Origin: Novosphingobium barchaimii LL02
GTDB taxonomy: Bacteria; Pseudomonadota; Alphaproteobacteria; Sphingomonadales; Sphingomonadaceae
Assembly: GCF_001046635.1 (NCBI RefSeq)
Contig: NZ_KQ130453.1
Location: forward strand, 129,001-193,000
DNA length: 64,000 nucleotides
Direction of reading: 5' to 3'
Each line of letters begins with the position of its first letter. Position 1 is the first letter of the stretch. The position numbers and the translations under genes were made by a program. The notes below the pieces were generated by a model. That model was not told the DNA's origin. It did not search any database and worked only from the letters and a program-made list of their open reading frames with translations. Of this stretch, positions 33,937-42,143 are shown piece by piece.

Positions 33937-35300
33937 GCGGTGTGGCAGTGGCCGAACTACCGCCCCCCTCGCAGACGGCGCCCATCTCCGAACAGGACGA
34001 TGCACCGAGCGCTGGAGCCTGGTATCTGATCTTCGTCCTGACGCTGGCCTATACTTTCAGCTTCGTCGACCGGCAGGTACTGAACCTGCTGATCGGGCCG
34101 TTGAAGGCGGACTTCGGGCTATCGGACACGCGGCTCAGCCTGTTGCAGGGTCTGGCGTTCACTTTCGCCTATATTGTTTTCAGCCCGATCTTCGGACGGA
34201 TGGCGGACACCGGCAATCGCAAGGTAATCCTGCTCGGCGGCATTGGCTTATGGAGCCTCGGCACTAGCCTGTGCGGCCTTGCACGCAGTTATTGGCAGTT
34301 GTTTATCGCGCGCATGGGCGTGGGCGGGGCGGAGGCGTGCCTGACCCCGGCTGCATGGTCGATCATCGTCGACAGTTTCCCTACGCGGCTTATCCCGCGC
34401 GCCTTCAGCATCTTTCTGATGGGTCCCTACATCGGCGGCGGTCTGGCGTTGATCTTCGGCGGCTTGCTGCTGGAAGCGGCGCAGGGCTGGGATCTGAGCG
34501 CGGTGCCCTACCTTGGGGAACTGAAGCCATGGCAGGTGGTGTTCCTGGTGGCGGGCCTGCCGGGTTTCGCGATCGCTCTGATGATGCTGCGGATTCGCGA
34601 GCCTTCGCGCAAGCTGGCGCTGACGGAAACTAAGCCGGAACGCATGGCCATAGCCCAGGTATGGCAGGTCTTCGTCGATCGGCGTGATTTTTACGGCAAC
34701 TTCTACGCCGGCATGGCTTCGCTGGTGATCGTGCTCTACGCTTTCCCGGCGTGGATGCCGGCGATGCTGATGCGCCGTTTCGGAGCGAGCGCAGCAACTG
34801 TGGGCGTACAGTACGGCGTGGCGGTGCTGGTAACCGGCTCGCTGGGTGTGCTGTGCGGCCCGGTGATTGCGAGCTGGCTGGAACGGCGCGGAAGGGCGGA
34901 TGCCCTGATGCGGGTGCCGATGGCGGCGGCGCTGCTGCTGATCCCCGTTTCGATCGCGCTGGCCTTCGCAAAGTCCTATGGTTTCGCGATGATCGTCGCG
35001 ACTTTGGCGAGCTTTGCCTACAGCCTGCCGATGGCGCTGGCGTCCTCTGCGCTGCAACTCGCCACGCCCAACCGGATGCGCGGGATTTCGGCTTCGATCT
35101 ATGTTTTCGTCGCCAGTGTCATGGGCCTCGGCGCCGCGCCGACGATCGTGGCGCTGCTGACCGACCATGTCTTTGCAGACGAGCGCAGCGTGGGGCTGTC
35201 GCTTTCGCTGACATGTGCAGTGGCGGCGGCGATCTCGGCTTTTTTCCTATCTCGTGCGCTGCGGGGGTATAGACGCATTCTGGATGATGCGGCGCGCTGA
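33933..35300 (+). CDS. MFS transporter
   Basis: Inner-membrane permease of 455 residues with about 12 hydrophobic helices. After a Pro-rich tail, TM1 reads LAYTFSFVDRQVLNLLIGPL and the loop 2-3 motif is GRMADTGNRKVILLGG. It belongs to the spinster/hexuronate-like branch that often carries aromatic acids or terpenoid/steroid acids in sphingomonads, so it is a candidate uptake system for the island substrate (inference). ATG 33933 overlaps the stop of the ligase remnant, suggesting coupling to what was once an intact ligase gene. Confidence 0.88.
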   Translation: MSGVAVAELPPPSQTAPISEQDDAPSAGAWYLIFVLTLAYTFSFVDRQVLNLLIGPLKADFGLSDTRLSLLQGLAFTFAYIVFSPIFGRMADTGNRKVILLGGIGLWSLGTSLCGLARSYWQLFIARMGVGGAEACLTPAAWSIIVDSFPTRLIPRAFSIFLMGPYIGGGLALIFGGLLLEAAQGWDLSAVPYLGELKPWQVVFLVAGLPGFAIALMMLRIREPSRKLALTETKPERMAIAQVWQVFVDRRDFYGNFYAGMASLVIVLYAFPAWMPAMLMRRFGASAATVGVQYGVAVLVTGSLGVLCGPVIASWLERRGRADALMRVPMAAALLLIPVSIALAFAKSYGFAMIVATLASFAYSLPMALASSALQLATPNRMRGISASIYVFVASVMGLGAAPTIVALLTDHVFADERSVGLSLSLTCAVAAAISAFFLSRALRGYRRILDDAAR

Positions 35301-35532
35301 TGTCCCGCTCGGCCCAGGGCAATCGAGTCTGGTTACGGGATCAGCCGGCGAACTGGAACGTCAGGATCTCGCCCTGCCTGCTCCGCAGGTTAGTTCTAGG
35401 GGTGTCAATCGGCTGTGTGGCGATACTCTAAACGCTGCTTAGGGGCGACTGCGGCGCAGGCCGCGCCTGTAACCGTTCGGCATTCCCCCTGAATCGACGA
35501 TTGCGCGGTGGAACAGGTCCCCCGCCTCGCTG
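35301..35532. other. gene-free decayed region
   Basis: No supportable gene on either strand. It separates the MFS gene from the tetR remnant. Short frames lack ribosome sites and family resemblance. Confidence 0.4.
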
Positions 35533-35688
35533 TCACAGCGCAGTCGCGCGCTCCATTAGTATGCAGCAGGCGCAGAGCAGCAATTCGTGCTTGCTGCGCA
35601 AATAGCCCGAGACGATCGAGGAGCTGTTGTTGGTCAGCCGCGCGATCTCGCGGACCGTGGTGCATTCGATGCCGTCGCACGCGATCAT
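35533..35688 (-). pseudogene. tetR remnant (DNA-binding domain only)
   Basis: A 51-codon frame reads MIACDGIECTTVREIARLTN, then NSSSIVSGYLRSKHELLLC. This is the core of a TetR helix-turn-helix (TTVREIA..., S..IVS.Y..SK.ELL). It stops right after the DNA-binding domain, and the residues expected before it are in another frame. It is therefore a truncated, frameshifted regulator gene, perhaps the former regulator of the MFS end of the island. Confidence 0.6.
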
Positions 35689-35940
35689 TGCAGCGGCGCA
35701 GATCGAACGAGGAAAGCGCGCAGGTCAACCGGGGTTCGAGGGCAGAGGATTTCCAATCCGGGGTGGCCGCGAAGCGTCTCTGCCCGGCTCTGCAACAGGT
35801 CGGCGACGTCTATGCCGGACAGCACCGTCACGTCCCTGCCTTAGATTCGCCGATGGGACGAACGATAGACACGGGCAATGAAAAGCACCCTGAGCAAGCC
35901 CGGGGAGCGCCTGTTGCCTGTTCATTTCAGATCGATGACG
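35689..35940. other. gene-free decayed region
   Basis: About 250 bp between the tetR remnant and the ABC-F gene. A minus-strand frame reads LLQSRAETLRGHPGLEIL and could be a remnant of another enzyme, but I cannot name it. Confidence 0.35.
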
Positions 35941-37536
35941 TCACCGAGGCGGCCAGGGTGCAAGATTGAGGCGCCGCGATATCGCGATGGCTTCCAGAAA
36001 CGCCTCGTCATGGCTGACGACCAGCATGGCGCCGTCGAATGCCGAGAGCCCCGCTTCGATTGCGGCGATGGAATCGAGATCGAGATGATTGGTCGGCTCG
36101 TCGAGGATAAGCAATTGCGGCGGCGCTGGGCTACCCAGGATGCAGGCAAGACCGGCCCGCAGGATTTGCCCACCGCTGAGGGTGCCGACGCGTTGCAGCG
36201 CAGCGTCCGCCCTGAACTGGAACTTCGCCAGGGCCGACCGGCAGGTGAAATCGTCGGTGCCCGGATTGAGGGCGTGATAATTTTCCGCGATGGACCGTTC
36301 GGGGTCGAGAATGCCTGCGGTCTGATCGAGCATCGCAAAGCGTGCAGTCCGGCTGATCGTGCCGGACCACGGCTCCGATACCCCTGCGATTAGCCTCAGC
36401 AGTGTCGTTTTGCCCGATCCGTTCGGCCCGGCAATAGCCACGCGCTCCGGCCCCGTTATCGTCAGCGAGAGATCGCGCAGCACGGGCGCTGCCGGATCGT
36501 AGCCCGCCGTGACATCCTGCAGGCTGAGGACGACCTTACCGGGAGGCAGCCCGGTCGGCGCGAGCGAGACGGCCATCGTCTCCAGCATCTCGATCTGCTC
36601 TCTCGCCAGAATGGCCGCTGCAGAAGCCTCGGCGCGCTGGCGCTGGGCAAGGCGGGCATTCTCGCCGCTGCTGTTTTCGGCATTGTTCTTGCGCGCACCG
36701 GCCAGGATGCGCGGCATACCGCCCCGCGCAGCCTTGCGACTGCCTGCCCCGTCACGCCGCTGCTTGCGCTCCGTGGCGACCTGCGCCTTGCGTTCTATCT
36801 CGCCCAGTTGCCGCTGCGCTACGTCCAGATCGCGGTGCGCTGCCTCCAACTCGACCGCTTTTTGCGCGCGGTAATCGCTCCAGTTGCCGCCGTAGCGCGT
36901 AGCACCGAGCGAGGTCATTTCGACGATCGCATCCATCGTCTCCAGCAGTTCGCGGTCATGGCTGACGATGATCGCGCCGGCACGCCAGGAACCAAGCAGT
37001 TCGAGCAGCGCGGTGCGCCCCTCACGGTCGAGATTGTTGGAGGGTTCATCGAGCAACAGGAAGTCCGGCTCGGCCAGCACGACCGCCGCCATGGCCGCGC
37101 GCGTTCGCTGGCCGCCAGAAAGCGAAACCAGCAAGGTGTCAGCGGGCGCGTCCAGACCGACCCGCGCCAGCGCAGAGGCCACGCGCGCCTCCAGCGTCCA
37201 GTCTACATCGGCCAGCTCGTCCAGCCCCGCCTCGCCGGTTTCCGCCCTGCACAAAACCGCAAGATCGTGCGTGATGCCGAAAAGGTCGGCAATGGTTTCG
37301 CCGGGGCCGACTTGCACGATCTGGCGCAGCACGGCGACTGTGCCGCGAACGACGATCTTGCCAACGCCCGGTTCGCGCGTGCCGGCCAGCATTTCAAGCA
37401 AGCTGGTCTTGCCGACACCGTTGCGGCCGACAATGCCGACGCGCTCCGCATTGAAGGCAAGATCAAGAGAGGAGAAGACCGGCCGGCCTTCGGGGGTCGA
37501 CCAGCCAAGGCCGACCGTCGTAATGGAAGCGGACAT
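35941..37536 (-). CDS. ABC-F family ATP-binding protein
   Basis: Soluble ATPase of 531 residues with two ABC domains and no membrane segments, the layout of ribosome-associated ABC-F proteins. Domain 1 has GRNGVGKTSLLEML, LSGGQRTRAAMA and LLLDEPSNNLD. A basic, coiled linker (ERKAQVATERKQRRDGAG) follows. Domain 2 has [26 protein letters not shown] and LLILDEPTNHLD. Members act in translation regulation or antibiotic protection; no neighbour tells which. The start at 37536 is the first ATG that includes the first strand. Confidence 0.9.
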   Translation of the reverse strand: MSASITTVGLGWSTPEGRPVFSSLDLAFNAERVGIVGRNGVGKTSLLEMLAGTREPGVGKIVVRGTVAVLRQIVQVGPGETIADLFGITHDLAVLCRAETGEAGLDELADVDWTLEARVASALARVGLDAPADTLLVSLSGGQRTRAAMAAVVLAEPDFLLLDEPSNNLDREGRTALLELLGSWRAGAIIVSHDRELLETMDAIVEMTSLGATRYGGNWSDYRAQKAVELEAAHRDLDVAQRQLGEIERKAQVATERKQRRDGAGSRKAARGGMPRILAGARKNNAENSSGENARLAQRQRAEASAAAILAREQIEMLETMAVSLAPTGLPPGKVVLSLQDVTAGYDPAAPVLRDLSLTITGPERVAIAGPNGSGKTTLLRLIAGVSEPWSGTISRTARFAMLDQTAGILDPERSIAENYHALNPGTDDFTCRSALAKFQFRADAALQRVGTLSGGQILRAGLACILGSPAPPQLLILDEPTNHLDLDSIAAIEAGLSAFDGAMLVVSHDEAFLEAIAISRRLNLAPWPPR

Positions 37537-37813
37537 GATATGATTTTCCTGGCGGCAAAACGGATCGCATTGCTGTCAGCTCGAAATCACATCGTTACGC
37601 AAATCCTCTTGCCGGTCGGCTCGCTATATTACGGGCCTCGGTCTTCCCTCGCAAGCCCCATTGCGCCGGAGCCTTCAAAACGTCGATCTGGCTCGCCTGG
37701 TGCCCGGGAATCAAAGAGTTGGGGGCAGCGGCCGCTTTTTAATCGGCGGACGGGACGAACCATCGTCTGGCGCGTTACTTGCCGAGTCCACTGTCCAGGA
37801 TCAGGAAACGCGT

Positions 37814-39523
37814 ATGACGACCGTTGCCGAGGTTATCGTGAAAACACTCGAAGCGGCGGGCGTGCGCCGTTGCTATGGTATTCCGGGCGACACGCTCAAC
37901 CATGTCACCGATGCGATCCGCACCAGTTCCATTCGCTGGGTGCACGTTCGCCACGAAGAGGCCGCCGGCTTTGCGGCCGGCGCCGAAGCCATGCTGACAG
38001 GCGAATTGGCCGCTTGTGCGGGATCTTGCGGGCCGGGCGGCCTGCATTTCATCAACGGCCTGTTCGAATCGCATCGCAATCGCGCGCCGGTCGTCCTGAT
38101 CGCCAGCCAGATCGTCCGTGACGAACTGGGGTTCGATTTCCCCCAGGAAGTTGATTTCAAATCGGTATATGCCTCCTGCACCGTTTTCTGCGAAGAAATC
38201 CGCACGCCTGCGCAGGCACGGCGGATGACGGCGATGGCTGCACAGGCCGCATTGGCGAAGCGCGGTGTCGCCGTGCTGATCGTCCCGGCGGACGTGTCGA
38301 GCGCCGATGCTCCATCCGAGCCCGATTTCGCCGTCCACCGCGCCCGGCCGCTCGTGCGCCCATCGGATGCGGAACTCGACAGTCTGGCAAGCGCGCTCAA
38401 CAGCGGCAAGAAGGTGGCGATCTATGGCGGCTCGGGCTGCGAGCGGGCGCATGACGCGGTCGTGGCTCTGGCGGCCCGGTTGCGCGCGCCGGTCGCCCGC
38501 ACCTCGCGCGCCAAGGATTTTCTGGAGCATGACAACCCTTACGATGTGGGCATGACCGGCATATTCGGCAGCGAGTCCGGCTATCATGCGCTGATGGCCT
38601 GCGACGTGCTGTTGCTGCTCGGCTGCGACTTTGCCTGGCGGCAGTTCTACCCTGAAAAGGCGACCATCCTGCAGGTCGATCTGGACGGTTCGCATCTGGG
38701 GCGCCGCCACCCTGTCGACATCGGCGTAATCGGCGATATCGCGCCGACCCTGGAAGCGCTGCTGCCAAGGATCGCCCAGCGGGAAGACGGTGCTTTCCTC
38801 GACGAATGTCTCAAGCACCATCGCAAGGCCGAGGCGGCACAGGCAAAACACGCTACAATCGGCAAGGGCGGCGCGATCCATCCGCAATACCTGACGGAGA
38901 CGATCTCGCGCCATGCCGCGCCGGACGCGATCTTCACGGCGGACGGCGGCTCGCCAATGGTCTGGTGCCTGCGGCACATTGCCTCGACCGGGCGCAACCG
39001 CACCGTCGTCAGCCTCAGCCACGGGACGATGGCCAATGCCATGCCGCAGGCGCTGGGGGCAAAGGCCGCGTTTCCCGATCGGCAGGCGATTTCGCTCTCA
39101 GGCGACGGTGGGATCGCGATGCTGCTGGGCGACCTGTTAACGGCGGTACAGGAAAAGCTGCCGATCAAGGTCGTCGTGTATAACAATGGCGCCCTGGACT
39201 TCGTGGAGATCGAGCAGAAAGTGGAAGGTCTGCTGGATACCTACACCAACCTCATCAATCCCGATTTCGCGCGGGTGGCCGAGGCGATCGGCTTTCGCGC
39301 ACAGCGTGTCGAAAACGCCGAGGATCTCGATGGCGCAGTGCAGGCGTGGCTGGCCGAACCGGGGCCGGCACTGCTCGATGTCGTGACCGACAGGTTCGAA
39401 CTGGTGATGCCGCCCAGCGTAAAACCCGGTCAGGTTGCCGGCATGGCGCTTTATTCGGCCAAGGCGGTGCTGGGCGGACGCGGGGGCGATGTGCTGGGCA
39501 TGATGCGGAACCTGCTGTCATGA
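37814..39523 (+). CDS. poxB: pyruvate dehydrogenase (quinone) / pyruvate oxidase-like ThDP enzyme
   Basis: Thiamine-diphosphate and FAD enzyme likely to decarboxylate pyruvate to acetate with electrons to quinone. The 569-residue length is close to E. coli PoxB. The ThDP-activating Glu lies in VRHEEAAGFAAGAEAM, the FAD-region follows, and the ThDP motif is SLSGDGGIAMLLGDLL ending VVVYNNGAL. Other acetolactate-synthase-like decarboxylases are possible. ATG 37814 follows CAGGAAAC. The stop overlaps the next gene by 4 bp. Confidence 0.88.
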   Translation: MTTVAEVIVKTLEAAGVRRCYGIPGDTLNHVTDAIRTSSIRWVHVRHEEAAGFAAGAEAMLTGELAACAGSCGPGGLHFINGLFESHRNRAPVVLIASQIVRDELGFDFPQEVDFKSVYASCTVFCEEIRTPAQARRMTAMAAQAALAKRGVAVLIVPADVSSADAPSEPDFAVHRARPLVRPSDAELDSLASALNSGKKVAIYGGSGCERAHDAVVALAARLRAPVARTSRAKDFLEHDNPYDVGMTGIFGSESGYHALMACDVLLLLGCDFAWRQFYPEKATILQVDLDGSHLGRRHPVDIGVIGDIAPTLEALLPRIAQREDGAFLDECLKHHRKAEAAQAKHATIGKGGAIHPQYLTETISRHAAPDAIFTADGGSPMVWCLRHIASTGRNRTVVSLSHGTMANAMPQALGAKAAFPDRQAISLSGDGGIAMLLGDLLTAVQEKLPIKVVVYNNGALDFVEIEQKVEGLLDTYTNLINPDFARVAEAIGFRAQRVENAEDLDGAVQAWLAEPGPALLDVVTDRFELVMPPSVKPGQVAGMALYSAKAVLGGRGGDVLGMMRNLLS

Positions 39524-41157
39524 AGGCGCGCGCTACCATCGCGGACGCCCTGCTGCGGGATCAGGCGCTTGCGCGCAACTGCCTTTTGCTGACGGGTCTT
39601 GCCGGAACGATCGCCGCCACATGGGCAGGGTTCAGTCATCCCCGGGCATGGTGGCTTCTTGTCCTTTTCGTGCCGTTGATGGTCGTGTCTCTCGTCGATC
39701 TTTTCCAGACGCACCATTCTCTACGCCGCAACTATCCGGGATCGGCTCGTTTTCGCTGGTTCTTCGAATGGTTGCGGCCGTTCCTGCGGTCCTACATCGT
39801 GGAGAGCGATCTGGATGGACGGCCCTTCAACCATGACGAACGCGCGCTGGTCTATGCGCGCGCCAAGGGCGATGTCTCCACCCACCCGTTCGGTACCGAA
39901 CTCGACGTTTATTCGGAGGAATACGAATGGCTTGCGCATTCCATCGCCCCTTCGCGCAATGCTGAAAAGTATACCCGCGTGACGGTGGGCACGGATCAAT
40001 GCAGCAAGCCCTATCAGGCTGCACGCCTGAACATCTCGGCGATGAGCTTCGGGGCCCTTGGCGCCAATGCGATCGAGGCGCTCAACCTGGGCGCGAAAAT
40101 CGGCGGGTTTTATCATGACACGGGCGAGGGCGGCTTGTCGCCCTATCACCTGAAGCACGGCGGCGATGTCGTCTGGGAAATCGGATCTGGCTATTTCGGG
40201 TGCCGCGACAGCCAGGGCAACTTCGACCCCGCCCATTTTCGGGAGCGCGCCGCCAACGATGCCGTGGTAATGACCGAAATCAAGCTGAGCCAAGGCGCCA
40301 AGCCCGGACACGGCGGCCTGCTTCCCGGCTCCAAGGTAACGGCCGAAATCGCGAAGATCCGGGATATCCCGCAAGGCGAGGATTGCCTCTCGCCGCCTTA
40401 TCACACCGCCTTTTCCACGCCGCGCGAATTGCTTGAATTCGCCGCGAACATGCGCGGGCTGTCCGGCGGCAAGCCGGTGGGCATCAAGCTGTGTGTAGGC
40501 TATCCTCATGAACTGTTCGCGGTCGTCAAGGCCATGCTGGCAACCGGTATTCTCGTCGACTTCATCGTTATCGACGGCGCGGAAGGCGGCACCGGCGCCG
40601 CGCCTACCGAACTGTCCGACCGGGTCGGCATGCCGCTGCGCGAAGGGCTGATCCTGGCGCGCAATGCCCTCGTCGGCGCAAACCTCAAGGGCAAGGTCAA
40701 GTTGGCCGCATCGGGCAAAGTCAATTCCGGAGCGGCCATCGCGATGAACGCCGCGCTTGGCGCCGACTGGTGCAATGCGGCGCGGCCATTCATGTTTTCG
40801 CTGGGGTGCGTACAGTCCATGCGCTGCCATACCGATACCTGTCCCACCGGCGTCGCCACCCAGTCCCCGGCACGCCAACGAGGGCTCGTCGTGCCGGAAA
40901 AGGCGGAGCGGGTGGCCCGGTTCCAGAAGGCCACTCTCGATGCGCTGCATGACATCGTCGTCGCCTGCGGCCTCACGTCGCCCGATGGGTTTACGCCGGA
41001 CGGCCTGCGGCAGCGGGTCAACGCCGCCGAAATGCGCTCCATCGACGAAGTCTATTCCTTCGTCGAACCCGGTGAGTTGATCGACGGCGCCCGAGACCCA
41101 CGCCTCGCTGCCTGGTGGCGCGCGGCCGATCCTGAAAGTTTCGCGAGGCGTTCGTGA
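39520..41157 (+). CDS. membrane-anchored FMN-binding glutamate synthase-like protein
   Basis: Protein of 545 residues with two N-terminal membrane segments (from NCLLLTGLAGTIAATWAG to about residue 55), then a glutamate-synthase central-domain barrel. Visible barrel features are ISAMSFGALGANAIEALN, TGEGGLSPYHLKHGGDVVWE, IDGAEGGTGAAPTELSD, and the cysteine cluster GCVQSMRCHTDTCPTG expected to hold an iron-sulfur centre. There is no glutaminase domain, so it is not a complete glutamate synthase; the substrate is unknown. The ATG overlaps the poxB stop (ATGA), and its own stop overlaps the hydrolase gene. Confidence 0.88.
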   Translation: MKARATIADALLRDQALARNCLLLTGLAGTIAATWAGFSHPRAWWLLVLFVPLMVVSLVDLFQTHHSLRRNYPGSARFRWFFEWLRPFLRSYIVESDLDGRPFNHDERALVYARAKGDVSTHPFGTELDVYSEEYEWLAHSIAPSRNAEKYTRVTVGTDQCSKPYQAARLNISAMSFGALGANAIEALNLGAKIGGFYHDTGEGGLSPYHLKHGGDVVWEIGSGYFGCRDSQGNFDPAHFRERAANDAVVMTEIKLSQGAKPGHGGLLPGSKVTAEIAKIRDIPQGEDCLSPPYHTAFSTPRELLEFAANMRGLSGGKPVGIKLCVGYPHELFAVVKAMLATGILVDFIVIDGAEGGTGAAPTELSDRVGMPLREGLILARNALVGANLKGKVKLAASGKVNSGAAIAMNAALGADWCNAARPFMFSLGCVQSMRCHTDTCPTGVATQSPARQRGLVVPEKAERVARFQKATLDALHDIVVACGLTSPDGFTPDGLRQRVNAAEMRSIDEVYSFVEPGELIDGARDPRLAAWWRAADPESFARRS

Positions 41158-42089
41158 TGCCGGCCCCGATCGCGCGGGGACGAATACGCAGACTTTCTTT
41201 TGGCGCGGCGATCGCCGTGACCATTGGGCTCGGTGTAAGCGTGAGCCTCACATCGCCTCCCGGACTGCTGAGCTTTCTCGACGGGATCATGGGCGGCGGC
41301 ATCGGCGCCGAGAAATCCGGCAGCGGCATCCCGTTTGGAACGCATGGCCAGAAGCTGGACGTATGGAGGCCTGCCCGCACGGACGGGCGCCCCCTGCCGG
41401 TTCTGATCTTCTGGTACGGCGGCGGCTGGGTGAAGGGGTCGCGCGGTGCTTATGCTTTCGCTGCCAGAGCCTTTGCGCGGCAGGGTTACCTCGTTGTCGT
41501 GCCTGACTACCGCAAGGTGCCGGACGTCAGATTTCCCGCCTTTCTGATCGACGGAGCGCAAGCAGTGCGGTGGACGCGCGATCACGCGCGCGATTTCGGC
41601 GGCGACCCCGGCCGCATCGCCATCGCAGGGCATTCCGCCGGTGCCTATACCGCCGCTATGCTGGCGCTTGACCCGGAATGGCTGCGCGGCGAAGGCGTAG
41701 CCGCCGGCACCATCAAGGCAGCGGTCGGCCTATGCGGACCCTACGATTTCTATCCCTTTACCGCCAAACGCGCGATTGACGCCATGAAGGGCGCCCGCGA
41801 TCCGCAGGCGACGCAGCCTATCCACTTCGCACGCGCCGACGCGCCGCCGATGCTGCTCGTCTCTGCGGGGAACGATGCTGATGTCGGAGCCCACAATGCC
41901 AATAATCTGACGACGCGATTGCGCGCGCTGGGAGGGCGGGTGGCGCACATCGACTATCCCGGACTGAGCCATGAGAATGTCGTCATGGCCGTCTCCGTTC
42001 CGTTCAGGAGCAAGGCACCTGTTCTTGCCGACAGCGTGAGGTTTCTGCGCGAAAATATGGCGCGTCCCGCGTCGAAGGAGCCGAGATAG
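41154..42089 (+). CDS. alpha/beta hydrolase (esterase-like)
   Basis: Hydrolase of about 310 residues with an N-terminal hydrophobic segment (FGAAIAVTIGLGVSVSLTS) that is probably a signal anchor. The oxyanion segment reads FWYGGGWVKGS, in place of HGGGW. The nucleophile elbow is IAGHSAGAYTAAML, and the likely acid and His lie in SAGNDADVG and PGLSHENVV. It resembles carboxylesterases of the acetyl-hydrolase type. It starts at GTG 41154 or ATG 41157, both overlapping the previous stop, making a three-gene coupled operon with poxB and the glutamate synthase-like gene. Confidence 0.85.
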   Translation: MMPAPIARGRIRRLSFGAAIAVTIGLGVSVSLTSPPGLLSFLDGIMGGGIGAEKSGSGIPFGTHGQKLDVWRPARTDGRPLPVLIFWYGGGWVKGSRGAYAFAARAFARQGYLVVVPDYRKVPDVRFPAFLIDGAQAVRWTRDHARDFGGDPGRIAIAGHSAGAYTAAMLALDPEWLRGEGVAAGTIKAAVGLCGPYDFYPFTAKRAIDAMKGARDPQATQPIHFARADAPPMLLVSAGNDADVGAHNANNLTTRLRALGGRVAHIDYPGLSHENVVMAVSVPFRSKAPVLADSVRFLRENMARPASKEPR

Positions 42090-42143
42090 ACCCCCGGCAT
42101 CGATCGACGAGGAATTTGCGGGCACGAGCATTGGTTAGCGTGT

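Noticed and set aside
39520-41157. Annotation as glutamate synthase large subunit (gltB)
   Set aside because: It lacks the N-terminal glutaminase domain and the C-terminal GXGXG domain and has membrane anchors, so it is only a relative of the central domain.
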